From assembly GCA_029204225.1 (NCBI GenBank), contig CM055104.1, forward strand, positions 19,747,761 to 19,811,760: a DNA stretch of 64,000 bases, read 5' to 3'. This DNA comes from Diphasiastrum complanatum. Taxonomy: Eukaryota > Streptophyta > Lycopodiopsida > Lycopodiales > Lycopodiaceae. The notes under the pieces were generated by a model. The model saw only the letters and a program-made list of their open reading frames with translations, was not told the origin of the DNA and searched no databases. A program made the position numbers and the translations under genes. Of this stretch, positions 56,758 through 58,065 are shown piece by piece. Every line of letters starts with the position of its first letter. Position 1 is the stretch's first letter.

Positions 56758-58065
56758 AAGGAAGCGGATGGTGGACGTGGATGCGCCAGGGGCACGTCCA
56801 GGGGTGGACGCGTCCACCCCTTCTTTTTTTTTTAAATTTATAGTGTTAATTAGGGTTAAAAAAATAAAAAAAAAATGGACGCATCTGACCCCGACTCTTT
56901 AATTTGAGGCCCATATTGCCCACAAAATCTGAAAAAAATAAAAAATTCTCAAAACCCTAACACAACATCCAGATCGTGATCCATCCGGACGGCTAAATCT
57001 ATGAATAGTGCCTCAAATTTTTCAAAAAATCACCATCAGATTGCCCATCTTTAATCTGCATCTCGAATCCTGTATAAAAGAAAAAAAAAGAGATTGTTTG
57101 GCCAACTACATAAAGGGTTTGACTTTGGTTTTCAAGGGTTTTTCATCCAGCGAAGTTTAAGGTTGGCATGGACAATAATGCATAAGATGAAAGATACGAT
57201 AAATTTATCTCTGTTTGGACAATCAGCTTCAAACCCTAATCTCCAAAAGTTCAAAAATTTCCGAGTTTCAGATTAGCATGAAATGTCCATTTTTCAAAGA
57301 CAATTTTCCTAACAAATTCTTATTTGAAAATGCTATTGTTTTCCAAGTTAAAGTGAAGTTTTGACTTTACTCCTATGATCAGCAAGCTCAGCAAGTTTGG
57401 GAAAGATTGATGTATAACCAGCTGTTGCTGTGACTTTGGTTGAATGCAGTGGAAATTTGCTTTTGTTTCAATGGGCCGGCCTGAGTATTTACAAAATGAT
57501 GACATAGTCAATATGCGCTTCCAGGCATGTTCTTTAAATGAAGCACTCTATTTTGCAGCTCTGGAAATATAACAAGGGTGCAATCTCTTTGCTGACATAA
57601 GTTGTATTGCAGAGAAGAGATACGTATGGTGTCTGGGAACACTATCTTGGCTTAGAACATGCTGACAGTGCTCCCAAGAGGTTACATCAAACGAATCAGG
57701 TTTTCCCTCCATTGCTTACTAATGAGGTTGAAATGAAGCCCTTGTTGAAGCAAAGAAATTTGCACAGTAATTAGAAAAGTTTACATTTGCAGTACAAAAA
57801 GCTAGTAAAGATTGAAATAGAAACTTCTAGTCATTCATAACAAGTTCCATTTGTTGCAAATATTTTTGTTGGAATGCCTATCTTGGTCTAGTGATCTGCC
57901 TCTTACTGCAATGATCAAGTTTCTTCTATGTGCATTGCTACTATAGCAGAGTTGCCTGTGATGACATCATGGAAAATTTTACCCAAAATACATGTAAACT
58001 AGAAGTTGTGTTTATGCTGGCAGAGTCGTCACAGTTTTGAGAAACCTGTGAAGATTTACAACTGA
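6759..58065 (+). CDS. UBP12/13: UBP12/UBP13-like ubiquitin-specific protease, C-terminal 650 residues, 21 exons
   Basis: This is a plant USP7-type deubiquitinase. Family members remove ubiquitin from protein substrates including histone H2A and signalling proteins, mainly in nucleus and cytosol. Exons: 6759-6837, 7135-7281, 7384-7464, 7570-7689, 7785-7907, 8053-8130, 12862-12953, 17312-17420, 21678-21746, 22062-22172, 38382-38437, 39617-39794, 40031-40132, 40291-40362, 41831-41896, 48505-48570, 48785-48871, 49105-49218, 57450-57524, 57613-57699, 58024-58065. Residues 1-26 finish the USP domain (YKFDDERV); about 160-400 match the ICP0-binding region and about 410-620 the USP7 C2 region, ending EKPVKIYN, the conserved terminus. 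MATH and catalytic Cys/His boxes lie outside. The spliced frame is open throughout and colinear with Arabidopsis UBP12 as I know the family. Assigning it to UBP12 rather than UBP13 is not meaningful outside Brassicaceae. Introns total about 49 kb. Confidence 0.93.
7135..7281 (+). CDS. UBP12/13: UBP exon b
   Basis: It encodes 49 residues from [10 protein letters not shown] through [13 protein letters not shown] to [18 protein letters not shown] is the invariant stretch just after the plant USP7 catalytic core. The donor is GTAAAT and both ends are phase 0. Confidence 0.93.
7384..7464 (+). CDS. UBP12/13: UBP exon c (charged linker helix)
   Basis: It encodes 27 residues, [17 protein letters not shown] then AHLYTIIK, a highly charged helix linking the catalytic domain to the ubiquitin-like domains. 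It is bounded by introns of 102 and 105 bp. The donor is GTTGTT. Confidence 0.9.
7570..7689 (+). CDS. UBP12/13: UBP exon d
   Basis: It encodes 40 residues: [20 protein letters not shown], then [28 protein letters not shown] is strongly conserved in plant UBP12/13 at the start of the first ubiquitin-like fold. The acceptor is ACAAG and the donor GTGAGA. Confidence 0.92.
7785..7907 (+). CDS. UBP12/13: UBP exon e
   Basis: It encodes 41 residues containing [20 protein letters not shown], one of the most conserved blocks of the family, then LTEQEELQT. The preceding intron is only 95 bp. Confidence 0.93.
8053..8130 (+). CDS. UBP12/13: UBP exon f
   Basis: It encodes 26 residues, [20 protein letters not shown] then EVQICQ. 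LKLFLEV is conserved; the last residues differ from the angiosperm sequence (usually E-H-L-D-L). The donor GTATGT opens a 4.7-kb intron. Confidence 0.87.
8131..8779 (+). other. Start of 4.7-kb UBP intron, no coding signal; possible LTR
   Basis: No domain is seen. Positions 8560-8720 have a TATA-like GTATAAGTAT followed by GGTCTCCC repeats and could be LTR or leader sequence of the copia remnant that follows, but no TG/CA ends could be set. Confidence 0.35.
8780..9749 (+). pseudogene. Ty1/Copia pol remnant (RT to RNase H)
   Basis: On the + strand, same sense as the host gene, the copia order is readable through many stops. It starts with [20 protein letters not shown] (RT start). Next come [20 protein letters not shown] and LGLLHH (a degraded YVDD catalytic box), then [20 protein letters not shown] with a GYTDA box. 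It ends with the RNase H stretches [14 protein letters not shown] and [12 protein letters not shown]. Gag, protease and most of the integrase are missing. A polypurine tract AAGGGGAGG at 9741-9749 precedes the 3' LTR. Stop codons are frequent, so it is an old, dead copy. Confidence 0.72.
9750..10200 (+). repeat. Probable 3' LTR of the copia remnant (right end not defined)
   Basis: TGTTAAAATAAATTCC starts directly after the polypurine tract, as expected for a 3' LTR. I cannot find a second copy or a clear CA end, so the right boundary is a guess. Confidence 0.4.
10201..10993 (+). other. Intron sequence, nothing recognised
   Basis: Only short ORFs without known motifs are present. A run of A-rich sequence ends in AAAAAGTACAAGATAG, which is the left flank of the element at 10994. 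Confidence 0.5.
10994..12190. mobile_element. LTR-derived element with inverted terminal arms (~1.2 kb)
   Basis: The left end reads TGTTAGAAAAC and the right end GTTTTCTAACA, so the element has TG...CA ends. The two ends are inverted copies of each other over about 65-75 bp (10994-11060 against 12125-12190), both including the block CTTGGGTTACTTGTATG or its complement. The flanks share ATAG (GATAG left, AATAG right), a probable target duplication. On the minus strand, 11258 down to 11180 looks like the tail of a copia pol reading frame followed by a polypurine tract (GAGGGGGAGT). A second LTR start is not seen, so it may be two LTR ends joined head to head. Confidence 0.5.
12191..12330 (+). 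repeat. Imperfect tandem repeat, ~74-bp unit
   Basis: The stretch AGTTCACACATGTGG...GGAGCCAAAC at about 12195 recurs near 12269 as AGTTCACACATATGTGG...GGAGCCAAAC. The second copy keeps the upstream AAAAAGTACAAGATAGTTC that the element at 10994-12190 interrupts in the first, so it acts as an empty site. Confidence 0.55.
12862..12953 (+). CDS. UBP12/13: UBP exon g
   Basis: It encodes 30 residues plus a split Arg: [20 protein letters not shown] then [11 protein letters not shown]. The LLFFK-YxPEKEEL block is conserved; the N-terminal DKKVAV is unlike the usual R-P-I-P-P. The acceptor is TTTTCAG and the donor GTAAAG. Confidence 0.9.
12954..14230 (+). other. UBP intron, nothing recognised
   Basis: The sequence is AT-rich and non-coding. 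Around 13860-13940 a short motif based on GGCTTGAGGCCTA is repeated three times, but no mobile element could be named. Confidence 0.5.
14231..14330. repeat. Cluster of TTCGAA(C/T)CGG motifs
   Basis: Five or more variants of TCGAACCGG/GAATCGG occur in 90 bases. A longer cluster of the same motif lies at 43080-43320. The function is unknown; this could be the subterminal part of a DNA transposon. Confidence 0.45.
14747..14826. repeat. Compound CT/CA microsatellite
   Basis: A (CT)n tract with two CA interruptions runs into a (CA)n tract of about 18 units. It abuts the LTR of the Gypsy element at its right. Confidence 0.95.
14827..15235 (-). repeat. LTR of a Gypsy family (family P), inverted relative to 35484-35902
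   Basis: Read on the minus strand it starts near TGTCGGGAAGAGTTATGGAC and contains CTTTATGCATAAGTAGG, CCTTGGGCC repeats, GGAAGCTTCC and TAGGGTTAAGTCTTGCTTAT. The same blocks occur in the same order on the + strand at 35484-35902, so the two are copies of one LTR family in opposite orientation. Confidence 0.7.
15236..16680 (-). pseudogene. Rearranged Ty3/Gypsy internal region
   Basis: On the minus strand, from high to low coordinate, there is a proline/serine-rich gag end with a CCHC knuckle ([16 protein letters not shown], about 16430-16490), then a protease-like domain (16068-15709, with [10 protein letters not shown]). After that comes an RT start (15530-15400: [20 protein letters not shown] then [13 protein letters not shown]) and a short tail with [12 protein letters not shown]. 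Most of RT, RNase H and integrase are missing before the LTR at 15235. A + strand integrase piece splits the protease from the RT. The element is therefore deleted and rearranged. It lies antisense in UBP intron 7. Confidence 0.72.
15543..15745 (+). pseudogene. Gypsy integrase fragment in opposite orientation
   Basis: The + strand encodes [20 protein letters not shown], then [20 protein letters not shown] and GKAPFEI. This is the C-terminal part of a Ty3/Gypsy integrase core (the third catalytic Glu is followed by V-N-R). It is flanked on both sides by minus-strand Gypsy sequence, so it is an inverted or inserted piece. The frame is open across the fragment. Confidence 0.8.
16681..17311 (+). 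other. UBP intron, nothing recognised
   Basis: The sequence is AT-rich. A short open frame (to 16782) has no known match. The region ends at the acceptor TTTTCCAG. Confidence 0.5.
17312..17420 (+). CDS. UBP12/13: UBP exon h
   Basis: It encodes the split Arg, then [20 protein letters not shown] and [16 protein letters not shown], a ubiquitin-like repeat of the C-terminal region. The donor is GTTATT, weaker than its neighbours; reading through it gives a stop 13 codons later. Confidence 0.88.
17421..19330 (+). other. UBP intron, nothing recognised
   Basis: About 1.9 kb of AT-rich sequence with no domain, no clear tandem repeat and no terminal repeats that I can see. Confidence 0.5.
19331..19620 (+). 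pseudogene. Ty3/Gypsy reverse transcriptase trace
   Basis: The + strand reads [20 protein letters not shown] then STIVQE, the RT block normally written T[22 protein letters not shown]. Only this block is convincing. It is in the same orientation as the LTR at 20414. Confidence 0.6.
19621..20413 (+). other. Degraded Gypsy interior or plain intron
   Basis: No domain is readable. It ends with AAAGTAGGGGAG, a likely polypurine tract, just before the LTR. Confidence 0.4.
20414..20758 (+). repeat. Probable 3' LTR, ~345 bp
   Basis: It begins TGTTATGAACATCC after a polypurine tract and ends ACACCCAACA. It contains a TATA box (AGTATAAATAAG near 20592) and the TTAGGG-free T-rich end usual for U5. No second copy lies in the window. 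Confidence 0.5.
20759..21677 (+). other. UBP intron, nothing recognised
   Basis: The sequence is AT-rich and non-coding, ending at the acceptor CCTTCAG of exon i. Confidence 0.5.
21678..21746 (+). CDS. UBP12/13: UBP exon i
   Basis: It encodes 23 residues including [19 protein letters not shown]. The E-I-K-F-x-P-x-V-M-C-E block is a signature of plant UBP12/13. The donor is GTGGTA. Confidence 0.9.
21893..21944. repeat. 26-bp perfect tandem duplication in a short intron
   Basis: CCTTTGCAAGGGCAGATATT plus six bases occurs twice back to back in the 315-bp intron between exons i and j. Confidence 0.9.
22062..22172 (+). CDS. UBP12/13: UBP exon j
   Basis: It encodes 37 residues from [13 protein letters not shown] to [23 protein letters not shown] is conserved in USP7 from animals to plants. 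The donor GTAAGA opens the 16.2-kb intron. Confidence 0.92.
22173..24329 (+). other. Left part of the 16.2-kb UBP intron
   Basis: No gene or named element is found. A block at 23860-24060 rich in GGGCCC with CTCCCCCTC may be LTR or polypurine sequence of an older element, but I cannot set ends. Confidence 0.45.
24330..24699 (-). repeat. 3' LTR of outer copia (truncated at its outer side)
   Basis: It matches 33352-33723 over about 370 bp with roughly 14 substitutions and three small gaps, including nine bases missing near 24540. The ~145 bp found at the outer end of the other LTR (33205-33350) are not present here. Its inner end TGCGAAAAATTC (minus strand) follows the purine-rich GAAGATGGAG. 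Confidence 0.8.
24700..25256 (-). pseudogene. Outer copia RNase H region
   Basis: The minus strand gives [20 protein letters not shown] then [10 protein letters not shown] (25250-25110), a degraded RNase H middle, and [20 protein letters not shown] ending with [12 protein letters not shown] (24925-24740). These are the standard last blocks of a copia pol. Stop codons occur in between. Confidence 0.78.
25257..25997 (-). repeat. 3' LTR of inner copia (first ~18 bp missing)
   Basis: It matches the right LTR from TTTCGTTTTCTTC onward and ends TTTCTGACA. The TGTAGCGAAAGCGAGAG end present at 30074 is missing here, replaced directly by outer-copia RNase H sequence. Confidence 0.9.
25998..26571 (-). 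pseudogene. Inner copia RNase H
   Basis: The minus strand reads [20 protein letters not shown], then [20 protein letters not shown], then [20 protein letters not shown] and [13 protein letters not shown]. One stop splits it after KVANEVV (26299). The last frame runs into the 3' LTR. Confidence 0.88.
26640..27837 (-). pseudogene. Inner copia reverse transcriptase, frameshifted
   Basis: The first half is open: [70 protein letters not shown]. It breaks near 27200, where the block between HQIDV and [15 protein letters not shown] is shifted and partly lost. The catalytic box is present as IFVDDSLMI (27000). [12 protein letters not shown] follows in another frame. Confidence 0.85.
27838..28671 (-). 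pseudogene. Inner copia integrase with one stop
   Basis: The zinc-binding end (H-L and CEACQKGK) precedes the DDE core: [24 protein letters not shown] and [14 protein letters not shown] falls in the place of the residue between FTPA and TPEYNG, a position that is usually Gln. The rest is well preserved (ALPQFWAKAI-like block, [20 protein letters not shown]), in keeping with a fairly recent insertion. Confidence 0.88.
28680..29279 (-). pseudogene. Inner copia second knuckle, protease and pre-integrase
   Basis: After the stop, the minus strand shows the second CCHC knuckle, then a stop near 29115, then [11 protein letters not shown] (protease; Gly replaces the usual Ala), then [20 protein letters not shown] and [20 protein letters not shown] of the protease/pre-integrase region. 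Confidence 0.82.
29280..30008 (-). pseudogene. Inner copia gag (one early stop)
   Basis: The likely start is the Met at 30008 ([20 protein letters not shown]); a TGA follows, in the place of the Trp usually found in N-Y-x-x-W, so only the part from 29900 is open. The open part has the copia gag core ([32 protein letters not shown]) and a first zinc knuckle [14 protein letters not shown], ending at a TAG at 29280. A second knuckle, [16 protein letters not shown], lies just beyond the stop. Confidence 0.85.
30061..30073 (-). other. Primer-binding site of inner copia, tRNA-Met(i) type
   Basis: The minus strand reads TGGTATCAGAGCA immediately inside the LTR. Confidence 0.85.
30074..30838 (-). 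repeat. 5' LTR of inner copia (765 bp)
   Basis: In + orientation it runs from TGTAGCGAAAGCGAG to TTCTGACA, so it is TG...CA on either strand. The inner end abuts the iMet primer site. The outer end at 30838 joins outer-copia RT sequence. Confidence 0.92.
30839..31210 (-). pseudogene. Outer copia RT, 5' half only
   Basis: The open frame has [53 protein letters not shown] and [20 protein letters not shown] then EQPEG. It is cut right there by the inner element. The YVDD box and following ~250 residues are not present on the other side, so they were deleted. Confidence 0.85.
31349..31750 (-). pseudogene. Outer copia pre-integrase fused to post-integrase, core deleted
   Basis: One open frame of 133 codons reads [20 protein letters not shown] (normally in front of the integrase) and then, after KGSI, passes straight to [19 protein letters not shown] (normally behind it). 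The zinc-binding and DDE core of about 300 residues are absent. The fusion is in frame. Confidence 0.8.
31770..32356 (-). pseudogene. Outer copia gag C-terminus, knuckle and protease
   Basis: It holds a lysine-rich stretch, the zinc knuckle [14 protein letters not shown] (an Arg replaces the usual Gly before His) and the protease start [13 protein letters not shown]. Two overlapping frames show a shift near 32200. Confidence 0.82.
32357..32751 (-). pseudogene. Outer copia gag N-terminus
   Basis: From the Met at 32751: [20 protein letters not shown] then [51 protein letters not shown]. This is the standard copia gag (UBN2-like) order, N-Y-x-x-W-K-x-R-M first. The frame ends near 32371. Confidence 0.85.
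33205..33723 (-). repeat. 5' LTR of outer copia (519 bp)
   Basis: It begins TGTGAGAAATTCAGATCC after the iMet primer site complement (33192-33204) and ends TTTTTCACACA. The next five bases, ACATT, may be one half of a target duplication, but the other end is truncated. Confidence 0.85.
33724..34229 (+). other. UBP intron, nothing recognised
   Basis: There are short ORFs only and no element ends. Confidence 0.45.
34230..35263. repeat. LTR-like sequence (family F) with internal ~250-bp diverged duplication
   Basis: Blocks such as CAAGCAAGCTAACCAA, AACCAATTAGCATAGTGG and GGTTGTAGTTGGTCCTTTCC occur at 34270-34500 and again, diverged, at 34520-34760. The right part (CTCCAGAGCTAGCTC, GGTTGGAGGCTTAG, TTGGTGCA, ending TTTACAACA at 35263) matches 46735-46885 in the same orientation, where a polypurine tract adjoins. 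It is therefore probably a solo LTR of that Gypsy family, read on the minus strand. Confidence 0.55.
35484..35902 (+). repeat. LTR of Gypsy family P, inverted relative to 14827-15235
   Basis: It shares TATGGACTCGG, CTTTATGCATAGGCAGG, repeated CCTTGGGCCCTAT, GGAAGCTTCC and TAGGGTTAAGTCTTGCTTAT with the reverse complement of 14827-15235. TGGTATCCAATG follows at 35903, a degraded primer-binding site. Confidence 0.68.
35915..36173 (+). repeat. LTR 3' part (family T) with TATA box, followed by primer site
   Basis: It contains AGTATATATAGG, TGTCATTTGCT, GGGGGATTGATTGATTG and ends at CTATAAC. TGGTATCAGAG follows at 36175-36185, an iMet primer site. The same sequence lies inverted at 48002-48262. 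No internal coding region follows, so this is an LTR fragment. Confidence 0.65.
36186..38381 (+). other. End of the 16.2-kb intron
   Basis: There is no gene. Around 37480-37770 there is a patch of GGTTC/GAACC repeats (GAACCGT, GTTCCGGAA, GGTTCTCAGAACCAT) that can fold on itself. The acceptor of exon k is TTGTGAAG. Confidence 0.5.
38382..38437 (+). CDS. UBP12/13: UBP exon k
   Basis: It encodes 18 residues plus a split Leu: [18 protein letters not shown]. The V-x-F-R-x-L-x-K-P block follows the previous exon's Y-V-x-x-R-Q directly in known homologues, which proves the 16.2-kb intron. The donor is GTGAGT. Confidence 0.9.
38438..39616 (+). other. UBP intron k-l (1.2 kb)
   Basis: No mobile element was recognised. 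It contains a 13-base C run at 39102-39114. Confidence 0.6.
39617..39794 (+). CDS. UBP12/13: UBP exon l, followed by a GC donor
   Basis: It is the longest exon here, 59 residues: [20 protein letters not shown], then [20 protein letters not shown] and [11 protein letters not shown]. The intron after 39794 starts GCAAGC. Using the nearest GT would add seven bases and break the frame, so a GC-AG intron is the best reading. Confidence 0.92.
40031..40132 (+). CDS. UBP12/13: UBP exon m
   Basis: It encodes 34 residues: [20 protein letters not shown], then [31 protein letters not shown] is nearly invariant in plants. The acceptor is TAACAG and the donor GTTGGT. Confidence 0.93.
40291..40362 (+). CDS. 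UBP12/13: UBP exon n
   Basis: It encodes 24 residues with [20 protein letters not shown] then [16 protein letters not shown] is the signature block of the USP7 C2 region. The donor is GTATGT. Confidence 0.93.
40363..41830 (+). other. UBP intron n-o (1.5 kb)
   Basis: The sequence is AT-rich with no domain or repeat recognised. Confidence 0.6.
41831..41896 (+). CDS. UBP12/13: UBP exon o
   Basis: It encodes 22 residues ending [12 protein letters not shown], a conserved strand-helix of the C-terminal ubiquitin-like fold. The donor GTAAGT is ideal and opens a 6.6-kb intron. Confidence 0.92.
41897..43079 (+). other. Left part of the 6.6-kb UBP intron
   Basis: No gene or named element was recognised. 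Confidence 0.5.
43080..43320. repeat. Dense TTCGAATCGG/CCGATTCGAA motif cluster
   Basis: More than ten variants of GGTTCGAACCGG, GAATCGGCC or their complements occur in 240 bases, on both strands, so the region can form hairpins. The cluster at 14231-14330 has the same motif. Confidence 0.6.
44249..44590. repeat. Diverged tandem duplication, 166-bp period
   Basis: The sequence beginning GCGAAAATCAATTTGAAG at 44249 recurs as GCAAAAATCAATTAGAAG at 44415. It includes ACTTTGAAGTATTTTCAAT and GATCTTGATCCAT in both copies. Confidence 0.75.
45358..45640 (+). pseudogene. Copia gag trace
   Basis: The + strand encodes [32 protein letters not shown] and [20 protein letters not shown] then [12 protein letters not shown]. 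This resembles the central copia gag block (H-I-x-x-F-x-x-x-x-x-x-L, then I-x-D-x-D, L-x-S-L-P). Only this block is visible. Confidence 0.5.
46080..46885 (-). repeat. 3' LTR of a Gypsy element (family F)
   Basis: On the minus strand it begins TGTTGTAAAGCTGG right after a polypurine tract (GAGGGGAGGA, 46886-46895 complement). Its body matches 34680-35263. The far end could not be set. A local run of GC-rich sequence (GGCGCCGGCG near 46270) is unlike the AT-rich surroundings. Confidence 0.6.
46886..47500 (-). pseudogene. Gypsy (chromovirus-like) pol 3' end
   Basis: The minus strand from 47380 reads [20 protein letters not shown] then [17 protein letters not shown], a chromodomain-like integrase tail (E-Y-L-V-K-W, A-x-W-E). 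About 230 bases and a polypurine tract separate it from the LTR. Upstream integrase sequence beyond 47400 is not readable. Confidence 0.6.
47501..48001 (+). other. UBP intron, nothing recognised
   Basis: AT-rich sequence with no domain. Confidence 0.5.
48002..48262 (-). repeat. LTR fragment (family T), inverted relative to 35915-36173
   Basis: The reverse complement carries AGTATATATAGGGCTGTCAT, TGCTTGTAGG, GGGGGATTGATTGATTG and TTTATGCTT in the same order as 35915-36173. It lies 240 bp upstream of exon p. Confidence 0.65.
48505..48570 (+). CDS. UBP12/13: UBP exon p, followed by a GC donor
   Basis: It encodes 22 residues: [20 protein letters not shown] then EE. The intron starts GCAAGT after AG, the textbook GC-AG donor. 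The nearest GT would add four bases and shift the frame. Confidence 0.92.
48785..48871 (+). CDS. UBP12/13: UBP exon q
   Basis: It encodes 29 residues: [20 protein letters not shown] then [16 protein letters not shown] and the D-R-L-I-x-V-Y-H-F block are conserved. The donor is GTAAGC. Confidence 0.92.
49105..49218 (+). CDS. UBP12/13: UBP exon r
   Basis: It encodes 38 residues from [18 protein letters not shown] to [20 protein letters not shown] and P-D-E-E-F-A-K are family blocks. The acceptor is TTGGTAG; the donor GTTCGT opens the 8.2-kb intron. Confidence 0.92.
49219..50834 (+). other. Left part of the 8.2-kb UBP intron
   Basis: No gene is supported. Near 50445-50510 the + strand could encode [20 protein letters not shown], a weak zinc-knuckle-like pattern without context. 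Confidence 0.4.
50835..51042. repeat. 104-bp tandem duplication, two copies
   Basis: Units start CCGTCTGTTTCGGCCCACC at 50835 and 50939 and differ at one visible position (ACCACC versus ACCGCC). The near identity marks a recent duplication. Confidence 0.92.
51352..51650. repeat. ~100-bp tandem repeat with telomere-type TTTAGGG ends
   Basis: Three units start TTAGTAAGC at 51352, 51453 and 51553, share GGGGAGAAAC(C/T)GATCTCATCC and end in GGTTTAGGG runs. The last unit ends in three tandem copies of TTTAGGG (51620-51642), the plant telomere unit. Confidence 0.85.
51678..51983 (-). CDS. Hypothetical ORF, 101 aa, charged
   Basis: An ATG-to-stop frame rich in Glu and Leu ([18 protein letters not shown]) that looks coiled-coil. 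No family recognised. It follows the tandem repeat and precedes the hAT-like region on the opposite strand, so it may be a scrap of that element or of another. Coding status is unproven; codon content is not random-looking but this is a weak argument. Confidence 0.25.
   Translation of the reverse strand: MLFKSTSNVFGELLETTPTGFQSVDFPVEEVKVLGYQEKAELEYAEWLEAEKYVETQRSVFKDVEELSEKVLDIELLELGKLQDQAMQAAQAMLDHKNFLG
51984..52298 (+). other. Upstream of hAT-like region, possible degraded coding
   Basis: A + strand frame reading [20 protein letters not shown] then [13 protein letters not shown] looks coding but ends in stops. I cannot name its family; it could be the decayed N-terminal part of the transposase. 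Confidence 0.3.
52299..54927 (+). pseudogene. hAT-like transposase with Pro-rich, AT-hook C-terminal extension
   Basis: The C-terminal half of a plant hAT transposase is readable in pieces. The first is SDLWRAST, then [20 protein letters not shown] and [20 protein letters not shown] (52299-52540). The second is [20 protein letters not shown], then [20 protein letters not shown] (52650-52982). The third is [20 protein letters not shown] (53080-53150), the dimerisation motif. Intron-like GT...AG gaps occur after 52540, 52982 and 53274. After the domain comes an acidic and Gly/His-rich part (53337-54006), then a Pro/Ala-rich part (54090-54520) and a basic part with two AT-hook-like motifs, RKRPGRPKG and GKRGRPRRA (54600-54690). 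The tail ends SEPEH at 54927. Stops (e.g. TAG near 53156) and frameshifts make this copy inactive. The N-terminal BED and catalytic start were not found. Confidence 0.7.
55420..55788 (-). CDS. Hypothetical 122-aa charged coiled-coil protein, convergent to the hAT-like gene
   Basis: One intact ATG-to-stop frame. Residues ~1-45 are a charged helix ([20 protein letters not shown]), ~48-66 a Pro/Ala spacer ([17 protein letters not shown]), ~67-110 another basic helix ([20 protein letters not shown]), then an acidic end. No signal peptide or membrane segment. I do not recognise the family. It is GC-rich like the hAT-like region and faces its 3' end at about 490 bp, so it may belong to the same element. 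The longer + strand frame over the same bases (55025-55921) is rich in Ser and Cys and looks like an antisense shadow. Confidence 0.45.
   Translation of the reverse strand: MAECIPRKPEGEARRKLEEDVRRHNERHRKQEADIAEMLQQTRQRNPEPEPPAPAVAPAPAVELDLDEQIGMNFTRRQLILVRERAARRHRANQEANRANWEAERERQNNAFDEGEESVEDP
55789..55965. repeat. CTCTCACA/CTGGCTCTC short-unit array
   Basis: About 15 variants of GCCTCTCACA and CTGGCTCTCA follow one another directly upstream of the ORF start at 55788. It is either its leader/promoter or a minisatellite. Confidence 0.7.
56023..56275. repeat. 85-bp tandem repeat, three copies
   Basis: Units start GTTGTACCTGCCCC at 56023, 56108 and 56193 and share TGCTCCCCCAC(G/A)TGCTGCACTC and CTGCTCCCCCA(C/A)AGTGCCC. 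Period is exactly 85 bp both times. Confidence 0.92.
56583..56706. repeat. 62-bp palindromic unit, two perfect copies
   Basis: Two identical units at 56583-56644 and 56645-56706. Each contains a perfect 28-bp palindrome (56600-56627 and 56662-56689) centred on CCGCGG with GGTACC on both sides, and the symmetry continues outward with one mismatch. Confidence 0.95.
56710..56755. repeat. (AT)n microsatellite, ~23 units
   Basis: An uninterrupted AT run that directly follows the palindromic repeats. Confidence 0.97.
56801..56820. repeat. Perfect 20-bp palindrome
   Basis: GGGGTGGACGCGTCCACCCC reads the same on both strands. The core GGACGCGTCC resembles GGATGCGTCC and GACGCATCC copies at 56485, 56512 and 56876. 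Confidence 0.95.
56821..57449 (+). other. End of the 8.2-kb UBP intron
   Basis: A-rich sequence with no gene; the acceptor of exon s is GAATGCAG. Confidence 0.55.
57450..57524 (+). CDS. UBP12/13: UBP exon s, followed by a GC donor
   Basis: It encodes 25 residues: [20 protein letters not shown] then NMRFQ. The intron of 88 bp begins GCATGT after CAG; the nearest GT would add four bases and break the frame before RRD of the next exon. Confidence 0.92.
57613..57699 (+). CDS. UBP12/13: UBP exon t
   Basis: It encodes 29 residues: [20 protein letters not shown] then PKRLHQTNQ. The Y-L-G-L-E-H-x-D block is the conserved near-terminal motif. The donor is GTTTTC. Confidence 0.92.
58024..58065 (+). 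CDS. UBP12/13: UBP last coding exon and stop
   Basis: It encodes [13 protein letters not shown] and TGA at 58063-58065. EKPVKIYN is the usual C-terminus of the family. The acceptor is GGCAG. Confidence 0.93.
   Translation, partial: SRHSFEKPVKIYN

Noticed and set aside
56434-56835. Several overlapping ORFs with Tyr-Ile repeats
   Set aside because: They are translations of the palindromic 62-bp repeats and the AT microsatellite on both strands.
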